Assembly (NCBI GenBank): GCA_016744435.1
Contig: JADGEJ010000030.1
Coordinates: forward strand, 1 to 45,753
From: Lentibacter sp.
GTDB lineage: Bacteria; Pseudomonadota; Alphaproteobacteria; Rhodobacterales; Rhodobacteraceae
Reading direction: 5' to 3'
DNA length: 45,753 nucleotides
Under the pieces are notes generated by a model. It was not told the origin of the DNA and did no database searches. It saw only the letters and a list, made by a program, of their open reading frames with translations. Both the position numbers and the translations under genes were made by a program. The stretch's first letter is position 1; every line of letters begins with the position of its first letter. Of the stretch, positions 34,754-43,070 are shown piece after piece.

Positions 34754-35263
34754 TTAACTGCCCATAAGCAGCGTCCACCAAATTTTCCCACTGCTTTCTT
34801 GGAACCAGGAAAAGCCAAGGTTTGAGGCGCGATCGTCAAGAATAACTGATCGCGTGTCTGGCTTGTCCATCCAGGCGCCCAGTGTTTCAAGCTCTGTCTC
34901 ATAAGTTTCAGAGATATTCTCACCCAGCATATCACCAGTATACCCAACGCGACGCACGCGATCGAGCGGAGAAGACCCGTCTGACCCAAAGTGCCAAGGC
35001 CTGTTCTGCCCAGACATGTCACGAGAATGCGTCGCAGCTGCTGCATTGAGCTGCGCATTCATCTGAACTTCACCAAGCCCAGCCGCCTTGCGCAAGGAGT
35101 TCACCGAATCGAGTATACGGAATTGAATTTTCGAAGAGCCACTCTTCGAAATTCTGTAAAGCTTGGGGAGAGGTTTACCATCAGCAGCCAACTGCGGTGT
35201 CGTCGTTGTGGTGCAGGCTGAAAGTAAAATGGCTACTGCAAGAAAACTACCAAGAAAACGCAT
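34754..35263 (-). CDS. CAP/SCP-domain lipoprotein
   Basis: A 169-residue exported protein of the CAP superfamily. The signal peptide (MRFLGSFLAVAILLSAC) has a lipobox LLSA-C17, so it is probably a lipoprotein. The CAP domain shows VNSLRKAAGLGEVQ, HSRDMSGQNRPWHFGSDG and MLGENISE, which hold the usual His and Glu positions. Bacterial CAP proteins are little studied. The ATG at 35263 follows AAAGG; a TTG 18 nt upstream is less likely. It is convergent with the first transpeptidase gene and divergent from the second, from which it is separated by 165 nt containing a 9-nt inverted repeat. Confidence 0.87.
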   Translation of the reverse strand: MRFLGSFLAVAILLSACTTTTTPQLAADGKPLPKLYRISKSGSSKIQFRILDSVNSLRKAAGLGEVQMNAQLNAAAATHSRDMSGQNRPWHFGSDGSSPLDRVRRVGYTGDMLGENISETYETELETLGAWMDKPDTRSVILDDRASNLGFSWFQESSGKIWWTLLMGS

Positions 35264-35321
35264 TGCACGCCTTTCGAACAAAAATTCTAGTTACGTCGGG
35301 TTTAACCCTCAAACTGTGATC

Positions 35322-35368
35322 AATCAAACTCAGTTAAGCAACTCTCGGCTTATTTACTCAGTTTGATT
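35322..35368. promoter_or_regulatory. inverted repeat between the CAP and second transpeptidase genes
   Basis: Arms AATCAAACT (35322-35330) and AGTTTGATT (35360-35368) pair perfectly across 29 nt. ACTCAGTT also occurs as a direct repeat (35328-35335 and 35356-35363), so the site is both inverted and directly repeated. Lying between two divergent cell-envelope genes, it could be a shared operator. Confidence 0.4.
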
Positions 35369-35428
35369 TGCGAGTGAGGCCAAACCGCAATATTAAGGCG
35401 CGAACAAATAGAGATCGGAGCTCAACTC

Positions 35429-36034
35429 ATGTCTGATTCCAAATTTTCCCTAAGCCGCCGTGGGTTTGTCGGCGGTTGCGCATCTTTACTGGCGAGCCCT
35501 GCGCTTGCTCAGAGCACAACAGTTGACGGCGCAGGCACTGTAGAAGTTGAACGCGACATCAGTGAAGTCGTGCGCCGCAATATCTCCAGTTTCCGCTCGC
35601 TTAAGTGGCAACCCTACTTTGCCAACCTCAAGGGCGGTGCTGTTCTGGTCGATACAACGTCTCGCGCCTTACATTACTGGTCTGAAGACCAAGCAACTTA
35701 CAAACTATATCCAACTAGCGTGCCGCTGACGGAAGAGCTGACACGCCTTGGCCGTACGAAGGTCGTTCGCAAGGTTGAAGGGCCAAGCTGGCGCCCAACA
35801 CCGTCGATGCGCAAGCGAAATCCGGAGTGGCCTGACTTTGTTGGCCCCGGCCCTGACAACCCCTTGGGCACGCATGCACTCTATTTGTCTTGGACTTACT
35901 ACCGAATCCACGGCACGCATGACACGCGCAAGATCGGCCGGAGATCATCCAATGGCTGCATCGGTCTCTACAATGAGCATATTTCTGAGCTGTTCGCTCT
36001 CGCAAAAGTTGGCACTCAAGTGTTGCTTATTTGA
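35429..36034 (+). CDS. L,D-transpeptidase (YkuD), exported
   Basis: A 201-residue YkuD protein with N-terminal SLSRRGFVGGCASLLASPALA, which has a twin-arginine core (SRRGFVG) and a signal cleavage motif near residue 27. Export may be by Tat or Sec. The catalytic part has YRIHGTH (His161, His164) and SSNGCIGLYNEH with Cys177, the L,D-transpeptidase motif. It would form 3-3 cross-links or attach a protein to peptidoglycan. It follows a 165-nt divergent region and starts at ATG 35429; GATCGGAG lies upstream. It is unlike the lipoprotein YkuD gene at 34256 in length and leader. Confidence 0.88.
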   Translation: MSDSKFSLSRRGFVGGCASLLASPALAQSTTVDGAGTVEVERDISEVVRRNISSFRSLKWQPYFANLKGGAVLVDTTSRALHYWSEDQATYKLYPTSVPLTEELTRLGRTKVVRKVEGPSWRPTPSMRKRNPEWPDFVGPGPDNPLGTHALYLSWTYYRIHGTHDTRKIGRRSSNGCIGLYNEHISELFALAKVGTQVLLI

Positions 36035-36127
36035 CGATAAAGTGGCGAACATACGCTAGCTAGCTTATCATTCAATTTGCATTCAAAGAAATATGCTGGT
36101 TAACAGAAAATACATATCAAGTCTTTT

Positions 36128-36146
36128 GGGCGCCGTAGGCGCGCCC
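36128..36146 (+). promoter_or_regulatory. 5'-leader hairpin of the 59-residue peptide gene
   Basis: GGGCGC (36128-36133) pairs with GCGCCC (36141-36146) across a 7-nt loop, shortly before a strong ribosome site GGAGG (36153-36157). A leader hairpin upstream of an open ribosome site can stabilise an abundant mRNA. The function here is inferred. Confidence 0.35.
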
Positions 36147-36163
36147 GCTTCTGGAGGAAGAAA

Positions 36164-36343
36164 ATGAAAAATCTCGTTGTTGCCGCCGCATTCGTTGCCG
36201 CCGCGTCTACTGCTCAAGCCGGCTCAATGGCCGACCCAATGATCGAAGCACCAGTTATCGTTGAAGCAGCTGCAAGCTCTTCAGGTGGCATGGTTATCCC
36301 ACTTCTTATCCTCGTTGCCGTAGCTGCTGCAGCCGCAAGCTAA
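36164..36343 (+). CDS. small exported/membrane peptide, 59 residues
   Basis: A 59-residue peptide, MKNLVVAAAFVAAAST at the start, with a likely Sec signal peptide cut after AQA (residue 19) and a second hydrophobic segment at the C-terminus (VIPLLILVAVAAAAAS, 44-59). Between them is a short acidic, Ala-rich region. Similar small peptides occur, as I recall, widely in roseobacters without known function. GGAGG lies six nucleotides before the ATG, and a strong terminator follows, so the gene is an independent and probably well expressed unit. The alternative, a leader peptide or non-coding RNA, is less likely given clean signal-peptide features. Confidence 0.8.
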   Translation: MKNLVVAAAFVAAASTAQAGSMADPMIEAPVIVEAAASSSGGMVIPLLILVAVAAAAAS

Positions 36344-36362
36344 GCTCTACGCTTCGAAAAAA

Positions 36363-36396
36363 TAAAAAACGGCGGTCTCTTGACTGCCGTTTTTTT
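36363..36396. terminator. bidirectional intrinsic terminator
   Basis: A 9-bp stem ACGGCGGTC/GACTGCCGT (36369-36377 with 36382-36390, one G-U pair) with a TCTT loop, followed on the plus strand by TTTTTT. On the minus strand a run of T also follows. It ends the 59-residue peptide transcript and overlaps the end of the convergent hemH gene, whose transcript it can also stop. Confidence 0.85.
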
Positions 36397-37453
36397 ATGC
36401 CCAGCCTTGAATATTGTCCTTGATGACATCAGTCAGAAACCGCACATGCGCTGCATCGGCATTCAGGCACGGTATATAGCTAAACTCTTCCCCACCGGCC
36501 TCTTCAAACGCTTCACATATCTCTTCGTTGATTTCTTCGAGCGTCTCTATGCAATCTGCTGAGAACGCTGGAGCGACCACCGCAATCTTGCGCTTACCTT
36601 CTTCGGTTACCAGCCTCGCGACTTCCTTCACGGTATATGGCTTGAGCCACTCTTCCGGCCCAAAAACCGACTGGAACGTTGTGACAATTTCGATATCGCT
36701 CCAATTCAGCCGTTCACGTAGAAGGCGCGTCGTTCTTTGACATTGGCAATGGTAAGGGTCGCCCTGCAACAAGTAACGCTCTGGCATGCCATGATAGGAT
36801 ACAACCAGCGTCTCAGGTTTGCTTTCCATAGCGCCAACATGCGCCTCGATCGAGCTTGCTAGCACTTCAATATACCGCTCATTATCGAAGTACGGCGCAA
36901 CAGTTCGGCTGGCCGGCTGCCCAGCTTGCTTCATCAAAGCACGAAAAAACTCATCGTTCGCTGTGCCCATCGTTGCGCCCGCGTACTGCGGATACAGCGA
37001 AAAGAACAATACCTTATCACAGCCCTTTTCAACCATCTCAGAAACTTTGCTTTCTGTCGAAGGGTTGCCGTAACGCATACAGAAATCAACCAGTACTTCT
37101 CCGCCCAGTTCTTTCTGTACGAGTTCAGAAATGGCTTCGCTTTGCTCTCGGGTTATCGTCATCAACGGGCTTTCACCCGCTTCTTCATTCCAGATCGACT
37201 TATACGCCGCGCCACTGCTGAACGGACGTTTGGTCAAGATGATAAGCTGCAAAAGAGGCTGCCACTTCCAACGCGGGTAGTCGATCACACGCTTGTCTGA
37301 CAAGAACTCATTAAGATAGCGCCTCATCGACCAATAGTCATAACCATCAGGCGTACCCAAGTTGGCTATCAATACCCCGATCTTTGGCTTCAGAACGGTT
37401 GGATGGCCTTCAGGTTGGGTGGTGTTTGCCGCTTTGTCTTCAGTATTTTTCAT
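36395..37453 (-). CDS. hemH: ferrochelatase
   Basis: A 352-residue ferrochelatase that inserts Fe(II) into protoporphyrin IX, the last step of heme synthesis. Landmarks: NLGTPDGYDYWSMRRYLNEFL near residue 32, LYPQYAGATMGTA near 150, VVSYHGMPERYL near 220 with the metal-binding His, and QSVFGPEEWLKPYT near 262. Length is that of alphaproteobacterial enzymes. The ATG at 37453 is preceded by GGGAAG. It follows the methyltransferase gene by 16 nt on the same strand and is likely cotranscribed with it. Confidence 0.96.
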   Translation of the reverse strand: MKNTEDKAANTTQPEGHPTVLKPKIGVLIANLGTPDGYDYWSMRRYLNEFLSDKRVIDYPRWKWQPLLQLIILTKRPFSSGAAYKSIWNEEAGESPLMTITREQSEAISELVQKELGGEVLVDFCMRYGNPSTESKVSEMVEKGCDKVLFFSLYPQYAGATMGTANDEFFRALMKQAGQPASRTVAPYFDNERYIEVLASSIEAHVGAMESKPETLVVSYHGMPERYLLQGDPYHCQCQRTTRLLRERLNWSDIEIVTTFQSVFGPEEWLKPYTVKEVARLVTEEGKRKIAVVAPAFSADCIETLEEINEEICEAFEEAGGEEFSYIPCLNADAAHVRFLTDVIKDNIQGWA

Positions 37454-37469
37454 TGTCTTCCCTAAAACG

Positions 37470-38291
37470 TCATCGGTCTTTCAGTGGGTATTCTGTCGTC
37501 GAAAGCGCTTCGGCTAAAGACGTCTTAGCCGAGCCCGGCCTCAAAGGCTGTTGCTGACTTTCATGCGCCTTCCAGCCCGTCATAAACAAAATTTCAAAAG
37601 TCGCCACGATCCTGCCGCCCGCTTCGCCGAAATTCTTTTTGTAAATTTCATCTGCAAGCTTGAACAAGCGCTTCGTATCGGGGCTCCGCTTCCTCAAATT
37701 GAGTGCGTTGGTCTCTCCCATGCGACGTAGATCATGCATCAAGTGAAAGACGTCCCGATAACTGGCCTTCAACTCGATCTTATCGACAACTGGCAACGCA
37801 AAGCCTGACCTTTGCAGGAGTTGGCCCGCATCTCTTATCTCCGTCATCATCGCAACACGGGGTGAAAGGCCGCCATAAAGGGCAATTTCTGCCTCAGCAA
37901 GTGAACTTCGCAACTCATGCAGCGTCTCTCCGCCAAACATACAACCTAAAAATAGCCCGTCAGGCACGAGTGCATTACGGCACTGGATAAGCTGTCCCAC
38001 AATGTCGTTTGACCAGTGAAGCGCCATGCCATGCACAATCAGATCGTGCTGCTTTCCACCAAAATCGAGTGTTTCGGCGTCTTCCAATCTGTCAAACGCT
38101 CCGAGAGCGCCCCCCCAGAGACCACCTTGCCAACCGGCCAGAACAGGCGTTTTAAACGTTCTGTTAACCAAGTCTAACCGATACTGAACCTCGTCGAAGG
38201 CTGACAAGCTGACAAAATCTGCCTCAGCAAGCTGCGCTCGCGCGCGTTTCTGCTTCAGCGCTTCTCGATCGGTATGTTGGTTTAACTGCAT
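37470..38291 (-). CDS. SAM-dependent methyltransferase-like protein (BioC/NDUFAF5 type)
   Basis: A 273-residue protein of the BioC-like methyltransferase group. LHWSNDIVGQLIQCRNALVP, LFLGCMFGGETLHELR and the later GLSPRVAMMTEIRDAGQLLQRSGFALP are hallmarks of the alphaproteobacterial proteins related to NDUFAF5, the complex I assembly factor that modifies an Arg. The usual glycine-rich SAM loop is weak: the region before residue 55 has no DxGxGxG motif, so cofactor use is uncertain. Its ATG at 38291 is only 11 nt from the divergent comF start. It is followed 16 nt later by hemH. Confidence 0.8.
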   Translation of the reverse strand: MQLNQHTDREALKQKRARAQLAEADFVSLSAFDEVQYRLDLVNRTFKTPVLAGWQGGLWGGALGAFDRLEDAETLDFGGKQHDLIVHGMALHWSNDIVGQLIQCRNALVPDGLFLGCMFGGETLHELRSSLAEAEIALYGGLSPRVAMMTEIRDAGQLLQRSGFALPVVDKIELKASYRDVFHLMHDLRRMGETNALNLRKRSPDTKRLFKLADEIYKKNFGEAGGRIVATFEILFMTGWKAHESQQQPLRPGSAKTSLAEALSTTEYPLKDR

Positions 38292-38302
38292 GGGCTACAA
38301 AT

Positions 38303-39034
38303 ATGAGTTGGCGATCAAGTATACAAACAGTTGTTCAAACACTCTATCCGACAAGTTGCTTACTTTGTGGAACTACCGTTGAGGGAACCTCTGGGCTGTG
38401 TGGTAAATGTTGGCTCCATTCACCATTCATTGCCGGCCTCACATGCAACAGTTGCGGAACACCGCTACCCGGACAATCGCTTGAAGACGAAACCTGTGAT
38501 GACTGCCTCACAACACCGAGGCCCTGGAGTGCAGCCCGCGCTTGTCTTGTATATGAACAGAACGCACGTCGCTTGATTTGGGATCTAAAGTATTCTGACC
38601 GTGCCGAAATCGCTACTGCGGCGGGCGGCTGGTTGCACGCGGCTTTGCGCCCTATATTGCCGGAAAATCCTATCATCATGCCAATCCCCCTACACTGGAC
38701 GCGACTTCTTAAGCGCAAATACAACCAGTCGGCCTTGCTCTCAAAGGCCCTGTCCGACGTAGGAAAGTTTGAGCATCAACCCGAGCTTCTCAAGCGAATC
38801 AAACGCACCCCCAGCTTGGTTGGGCTCGACTATGAAGAAAGGCAATCTTGCCTGAAAGGTGCCATGCGCATGTCCCCGACGAAGGCCAAAATCGCGAAAG
38901 GGCGAAATATTGTTCTGGTGGATGACGTAATGACAACCGGAGCAACCCTTGCCGCGGCCACAGAGGCTTGCTTGACGCAAGATGTTGGAAGCGTTTCGGC
39001 GGTTTTTCTGGCGCGCACGTCAAAGAATGACTAG
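38303..39034 (+). CDS. comF: ComF-family phosphoribosyltransferase-like protein
   Basis: A 243-residue ComF protein, linked to uptake or handling of transforming DNA, with an unclear biochemical role. The N-terminus has paired Cys zinc motifs: CLLCG (near 19), LCGKCW (near 33) and CNSCG with CDDC (49 and 67). The C-terminus has the PRPP loop VLVDDVMTTGATLAA near residue 206. RRLIWDLKYSDRAEIA is also typical. Start ATG 38303 is 11 nt from the divergent methyltransferase start, so their promoters must overlap coding sequence. It is followed 31 nt later by grxC. Confidence 0.9.
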   Translation: MSWRSSIQTVVQTLYPTSCLLCGTTVEGTSGLCGKCWLHSPFIAGLTCNSCGTPLPGQSLEDETCDDCLTTPRPWSAARACLVYEQNARRLIWDLKYSDRAEIATAAGGWLHAALRPILPENPIIMPIPLHWTRLLKRKYNQSALLSKALSDVGKFEHQPELLKRIKRTPSLVGLDYEERQSCLKGAMRMSPTKAKIAKGRNIVLVDDVMTTGATLAAATEACLTQDVGSVSAVFLARTSKND

Positions 39035-39065
39035 GTCATACATATTGTAATGAGCCGAGGTCACG

Positions 39066-39323
39066 ATGAAACAAGTCGAAATATACTCTTCGCCGCTGTG
39101 CGGCTTCTGTCATGCTGCCAAGCGGTTGCTAAACAGCAAGTCAGTCAAATTCGCAGAATACAACATCCTGACTGATCCCGATCTGAAACCCGAGATGATC
39201 AAACGTGCTGGCGGCGCACGCACAGTTCCCCAAATTTTTGTCGAGGGCACACTCATTGGTGGCTGCGATGATCTCTTTGCACTTGAACAGACAGGCAAAC
39301 TCGACACGCTTTTAGGGCTTTGA
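39066..39323 (+). CDS. grxC: glutaredoxin 3 (dithiol)
   Basis: An 85-residue glutaredoxin. The active site is SSPLCGFCHAAKRLL with the dithiol Cys12-Gly-Phe-Cys15 (Phe in place of the more usual Tyr). GARTVPQIFVEGTLIGGCDDL gives the cis-Pro and glutathione-binding segments. It reduces disulfides with glutathione. Its TGA is overlapped by the TTG of the next gene. GrxC lies in the order comF-grxC-nitrilase-MarR with tight spacing, so a common transcript is likely. Confidence 0.95.
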   Translation: MKQVEIYSSPLCGFCHAAKRLLNSKSVKFAEYNILTDPDLKPEMIKRAGGARTVPQIFVEGTLIGGCDDLFALEQTGKLDTLLGL

Positions 39324-39328
39324 GCACC

Positions 39329-40162
39329 ATGAAAACCGCGCTCATTCAACTCAACTCCGGTGAAGACCCTGACCAAAACCTCCAGAGCGCCCTACGGCTT
39401 GTATCTGAAGCTGCAGACAATGGCGCTGACTTTATACTGACTCCTGAGGTGTCGAATTGCATCGCTTCAAGCCGCTCCGAGCAGTTTGAAGTCTTAGTCC
39501 ACGAAGCGGATGATCCGTTTCTCAAGGCCATGCAGACTCTAGCTGCAGGAAAGAAAATATGGCTACTGATCGGATCTTTGGGCCTGCACTGTGACGACAC
39601 TCAAGAACGGCTAGCAAACAGGTCATTTCTGATAGCTCCTGATGGGAACATCGCAGCGCGCTATGACAAAATTCACATGTTTGATGTCGATATTTCCGAG
39701 ACCGAAAGCTACCGAGAGTCAGACACTTATCGCCCTGGAAACAAAGCTGTACTAGCACAAACCGACTTTGCCACAATCGGCATGACGATTTGCTATGATC
39801 TTCGCTATCCAAGCCTTTACCGCACTCTGGCGCAGGAAGGGGCAGAAATTCTAACTGTCCCAGCTGCCTTCGCGCAAACCACGGGCGAAGCTCATTGGGA
39901 GGCTCTGTTGCGGGCCCGCGCGATAGAAAATGGCGCCTATGTTATCGCGCCGGCACAAACTGGTGTTCACTATACAAAAAACGGTGTTGAACGGCGCACA
40001 TTTGGCCACTCTCTGGCTGTTTCTCCGTGGGGCGAGGTATTGGCCGATGGCGGCACGGAAGTTGGAATAAGTTATTTCGACTTTGATGCAGCAGAGGTCG
40101 CAAAGGCGCGATCTCGTATAAACTCGCTTAGACAGGACCGTGCTTTTGAGGTTTCTAAATGA
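39329..40162 (+). CDS. carbon-nitrogen hydrolase (Nit1/Nit2-like)
   Basis: A 277-residue nitrilase-superfamily amidohydrolase. The catalytic triad is visible: Glu40 in LTPEVSN, Lys114 in YDKIHMFDVD and Cys155 in ICYDLRYP. The overall match is to Nit1/Nit2-like deaminated glutathione amidase or omega-amidase. Deaminated glutathione repair would suit the location behind grxC, but this is inference. The start is ambiguous: ATG 39329 is used; TTG 39320 overlaps the grxC stop and is possible. Its stop overlaps the MarR start by 4 nt. Confidence 0.9.
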   Translation: MKTALIQLNSGEDPDQNLQSALRLVSEAADNGADFILTPEVSNCIASSRSEQFEVLVHEADDPFLKAMQTLAAGKKIWLLIGSLGLHCDDTQERLANRSFLIAPDGNIAARYDKIHMFDVDISETESYRESDTYRPGNKAVLAQTDFATIGMTICYDLRYPSLYRTLAQEGAEILTVPAAFAQTTGEAHWEALLRARAIENGAYVIAPAQTGVHYTKNGVERRTFGHSLAVSPWGEVLADGGTEVGISYFDFDAAEVAKARSRINSLRQDRAFEVSK

Positions 40163-40599
40163 GTGACCAGCAGAATTCACTCGCGATAGCTCTGTTCAGC
40201 GAGATATTGGTCGCCGAGCAACTGCTGCGCAATCGGCTGTCAAAAGTGCTTCCAAGTGGCATGGAAATTTCCCACTTTTCCGTGCTTACGCACCTCGAAC
40301 ATACCAATACTGAGAAAACGCCTGCCCAATTGGCGAGCGCTTTTCATGTAACAAGAGGTGCGATGACCAACACACTCTCTAAGCTTGAATGGGCGGGCTA
40401 CATCCATATCCGCCCCGACTGGGACGATGCACGCCGCAAACTTGTCGCGATAAGCCCAGCAGGGAGAAAAGCTCGAGCGGCAGCCATTACCGCCATCGAA
40501 CCCATGATCTCAACTCTCGTTCAAGAAATCGGGTCCGACAACGTTCGTACAACTTTGCCGATACTGCGCGAGTTACGTGTAAAACTTGAGCGCAGCTAA
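40159..40599 (+). CDS. MarR-family transcriptional regulator
   Basis: A 146-residue winged-helix regulator. The core is [40 protein letters not shown] (recognition helix around residues 63-74), and the wing [15 protein letters not shown]. The N- and C-terminal helices form the dimer. It is translationally coupled to the nitrilase gene (ATGA) and ends in a 4-nt convergent overlap with ubiG, so it belongs to the comF-grxC-nitrilase unit. The ligand and target are unknown. Confidence 0.9.
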   Translation: MSDQQNSLAIALFSEILVAEQLLRNRLSKVLPSGMEISHFSVLTHLEHTNTEKTPAQLASAFHVTRGAMTNTLSKLEWAGYIHIRPDWDDARRKLVAISPAGRKARAAAITAIEPMISTLVQEIGSDNVRTTLPILRELRVKLERS

Positions 40600-41339
40600 G
40601 CCTTCTTGCTCGCGGTGACATAGTTAACGCTAAGGTCACGGTCGGAGATGCGCCAACTCCAGCTAACTGGGTTGAACACGAAGCCCTTGCGATCAACAGG
40701 CGTGAGCCCCGCTTTCGCAATATAATTACACAGCTCGTCAGGCGTAATGAACTTGTTCCATTCATGTGTGCCTTTGGGAAGCCAGCGCATAACATACTCC
40801 GCGCCAACAATTGCCATCGCAAAGCTTTTTGCATTGCGGTTGATCGTCGAACAAATGTGCAAGCCACTAGGCCTTAGCAAGCTTGCTACTTCATTCAAAT
40901 ATTCCTGAGGATCAGCGACATGTTCCACGACTTCCATGTTCACGACAGCGTCAAATGCCTCACCAGCTTCAGCGAGTGCTTCCGCTGTCGTCGCTCGGTA
41001 GTCAATCGTGAGGTCTTGTTGTTCAGCATGCAGCGCAGCAACACTGATATTTTTCTCGGCTGCATCAGCCCCTACAACCGTTGCTCCTAGGCGCGTGAGC
41101 GGTTCGCTTAGCAAGCCTCCGCCGCAGCCGATATCTAGAATGCGCAGCCCGTTGAAAGGCTTAACCCCATCAAGGTTGCGGTTGAACTCCGAGGCGATCT
41201 GTTTTGTGATATAATCAAGGCGACACGAGTTCATCAGATGCAGCGGGCGGAACTTCCCATTCGGATCCCACCACTCTGCGGCCATTGCTTCAAATTTTGC
41301 GAGCTCAGCCAGATCGACTGTATTGGTTTGCTGTTGCAC
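40596..41339 (-). CDS. ubiG: 3-demethylubiquinol/polyprenyl-dihydroxybenzoate O-methyltransferase
   Basis: A 247-residue UbiG, which performs both O-methylations in ubiquinone synthesis. SAM motif [22 protein letters not shown] is at about residues 66-87; [16 protein letters not shown] near residue 22 and [15 protein letters not shown] near 191 are family hallmarks. The start is GTG at 41339 with AAGGGC upstream, giving the usual length; an ORF from 41558 would overlap the divergent pip gene. It is divergent from pip with 44 nt between starts. Confidence 0.93.
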   Translation of the reverse strand: MQQQTNTVDLAELAKFEAMAAEWWDPNGKFRPLHLMNSCRLDYITKQIASEFNRNLDGVKPFNGLRILDIGCGGGLLSEPLTRLGATVVGADAAEKNISVAALHAEQQDLTIDYRATTAEALAEAGEAFDAVVNMEVVEHVADPQEYLNEVASLLRPSGLHICSTINRNAKSFAMAIVGAEYVMRWLPKGTHEWNKFITPDELCNYIAKAGLTPVDRKGFVFNPVSWSWRISDRDLSVNYVTASKKA

Positions 41340-41383
41340 GATGTTGCCCTTGGAATAGCGCCCAGTTTCGGGAATGTTACGGT

Positions 41384-42352
41384 ATGCACGAATCTCTAGA
41401 TCATAAATCAACGTCGCCGCAACTTTACCCGCTGATTGAGCCCTTTGATAAGCGTATGATCGACGCAGGTGAAGGGCATTCGCTCTATGTCGAGCAATCG
41501 GGCAACCCAAATGGCCAACCTGTTGTCGTACTGCACGGTGGGCCTGGAGGCGGCTCAAGCCCAGCTATGCGCCGGTTTTTCAACCCTAAGCACTACCGGA
41601 TTATCCTTTTTGATCAACGCGGCTGCGGCCGCTCAAGGCCTTTTGCTTCGGTGGACAACAACACAACATGGCACCTTGTTGGTGACATTGAAACAATACG
41701 CAAACAACTAGGTATTGACCGCTGGATCGTTTTTGGCGGCTCTTGGGGGGCGACACTCTCGCTTGTCTATGCAATCACCCACCCAAGCCGCGCCGAGTTC
41801 ATCACGCTGCGAGGCGTGTTTTTAGGCCGACAAAGCGAGCTTGATTGGTTCTACGGAGGCGGCGCGGGCGCTTTCTGGCCAGAGGCGTGGCGTGGTTTTC
41901 TTCAGCCCATCCCAACTGAAGAGCATCACGACATGATCGCTGCCTATCACAGGCGACTGTTCGGAGAAGACCAGAAAGCAGCAGCCGAATGTGCTCAAAT
42001 CTGGACAGCCTGGGAGAACGCGCTGGCTTCGATAGACTCAACGGGCAAACTATATGCACCGCACAGCAGTTTCAGTCGAGCCTTTGCACGACTCGAAAAC
42101 CACTACTTTCAAAACAAGCTATTTCTCAACACCGACGGTTTCATACTAAGTGAAATCGCCGCTATTTCACAGATTCCGGGGGCAATTGTTCAGGGCCGCT
42201 TTGACATGATCTGCCCGCCAGCGTCTGCGTATGAACTGTCCGAAAAATGGGGCCGTGCCGCATTGCGCATGGTCCCCTATTCAGGACACGCGTTGTCCGA
42301 ACCCCGAATCGCTGCTGAACTTGTGAGTGTCATGGACGAACTTGTTGGTTAG
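41384..42352 (+). CDS. pip: prolyl iminopeptidase
   Basis: A 322-residue alpha/beta hydrolase that removes N-terminal proline from peptides. [10 protein letters not shown] near residue 51 is the oxyanion region, [10 protein letters not shown] near 77 is a family hallmark, and [13 protein letters not shown] has the nucleophile Ser120. RFDMICPP and SGHALSEP give the Asp and His. The ATG at 41384 is preferred over one 99 nt upstream, which would overlap ubiG. It is monocistronic and is followed by a 142-nt gap holding a likely promoter and terminator before rimP. Confidence 0.93.
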   Translation: MHESLDHKSTSPQLYPLIEPFDKRMIDAGEGHSLYVEQSGNPNGQPVVVLHGGPGGGSSPAMRRFFNPKHYRIILFDQRGCGRSRPFASVDNNTTWHLVGDIETIRKQLGIDRWIVFGGSWGATLSLVYAITHPSRAEFITLRGVFLGRQSELDWFYGGGAGAFWPEAWRGFLQPIPTEEHHDMIAAYHRRLFGEDQKAAAECAQIWTAWENALASIDSTGKLYAPHSSFSRAFARLENHYFQNKLFLNTDGFILSEIAAISQIPGAIVQGRFDMICPPASAYELSEKWGRAALRMVPYSGHALSEPRIAAELVSVMDELVG

Positions 42353-42367
42353 GCTGAGATTCGGGCC

Positions 42368-42396
42368 TTGCGCTCTATTGCGACTCTCCTTATAGA
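42368..42396 (+). promoter_or_regulatory. predicted promoter upstream of the rimP leader
   Basis: TTGCGC (42368-42373) and TATAGA (42391-42396) are separated by 17 nt. Predicted transcription start is near 42403. This lies only 16 nt after the pip stop, so it would serve the rimP-nusA-infB operon. Confidence 0.5.
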
Positions 42397-42402
42397 CAAG
42401 CC

Positions 42403-42468
42403 AATAGCGGAGAGTTGGGCAACCTTCTCACCACCGAAAGTTTCAGCGGGCCGCGGGCCCGCTTTTTT
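42403..42468 (+). ncRNA. possible short leader RNA or attenuator before rimP
   Basis: From the predicted start near 42403 to the T-tract at 42468 is about 66 nt. A first hairpin contains GG-GCAA-CC (a GNRA-type tetraloop) flanked by GAGAG and UUCUC. A second is the terminator stem at 42445-42463. The RNA would end 27 nt before the rimP ATG, so transcription of the operon must read through or use another start. It matches no RNA family I know. Confidence 0.3.
42445..42468 (+). terminator. intrinsic terminator between pip and rimP
   Basis: Perfect 8-bp stem AGCGGGCC/GGCCCGCT (42445-42452 with 42456-42463) around a GCG loop, followed by TTTTTT. It could end the pip transcript or act as an attenuator for the rimP operon. 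Confidence 0.9.
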
Positions 42469-42494
42469 GTTTGAGCACTGTGAATCTTAAGACT

Positions 42495-43067
42495 ATGAAA
42501 AATCTGATCGCTAAAACAGCTCTTGATCGCCGCATGGCCGAGATCGTCACGCCCGTGGTGGAAGACCTCGGTTATGAGCTTGTGCGCCTGCGCTTGATGA
42601 GTGGTGAAACGCCAACGCTACAGATCATGGCTGAACGGCCCGAAGGCGGCATCGAAGTTGATGATTGCGGCGCGATTTCAAGCGCTGTGAGTGCTGTACT
42701 TGACGTAGAAGACCCCATTATCGAAGCTTATCATCTTGAAGTTTCTAGCCCCGGAATCGACCGTCCTCTGACACGCCTCAAAGACTTTGAGACATTCGAA
42801 GGCTATGAAGTCAAACTCGAGACTGCCGAAATGATAGACGGTCAGAAGCGCTTTCGCGGCGAACTGGCTGGCGTTGAGGGCGAAGAGGTGCTGTTGAACA
42901 TTCAAGAAGGCACTATTGGACTGCAATTTGATTGGCTTGTGGAAGCGAAGCTGATCATGACCGACGAGCTCATCAAAGCGATGTTGAGACAACGAAAAGC
43001 CGCCGGCAACTTTGCGGATGGCGGGCAAGTAGACATTGAACAATCTTCTGGTTCTGAGGAGGACTAA
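42495..43067 (+). CDS. rimP: ribosome maturation factor RimP
   Basis: A 190-residue RimP, needed for maturation of the 30S subunit. [21 protein letters not shown] near residue 9 and [21 protein letters not shown] near 94 are family hallmarks. The ATG at 42495 gives an N-terminus [13 protein letters not shown] similar to relatives; the upstream TTG (42471) and GTG (42480) are alternatives. It begins the conserved rimP-nusA-ylxR-infB operon and is 3 nt from nusA. The preceding terminator (42445-42468) makes regulation by attenuation possible. Confidence 0.95.
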   Translation: MKNLIAKTALDRRMAEIVTPVVEDLGYELVRLRLMSGETPTLQIMAERPEGGIEVDDCGAISSAVSAVLDVEDPIIEAYHLEVSSPGIDRPLTRLKDFETFEGYEVKLETAEMIDGQKRFRGELAGVEGEEVLLNIQEGTIGLQFDWLVEAKLIMTDELIKAMLRQRKAAGNFADGGQVDIEQSSGSEED

Positions 43068-43070
43068 GAC

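Noticed and set aside
36055-36064. GCTAGCTAGC self-complementary stretch
   Set aside because: It is a short simple repeat just after a gene end, with no T-tract and no repeat elsewhere.
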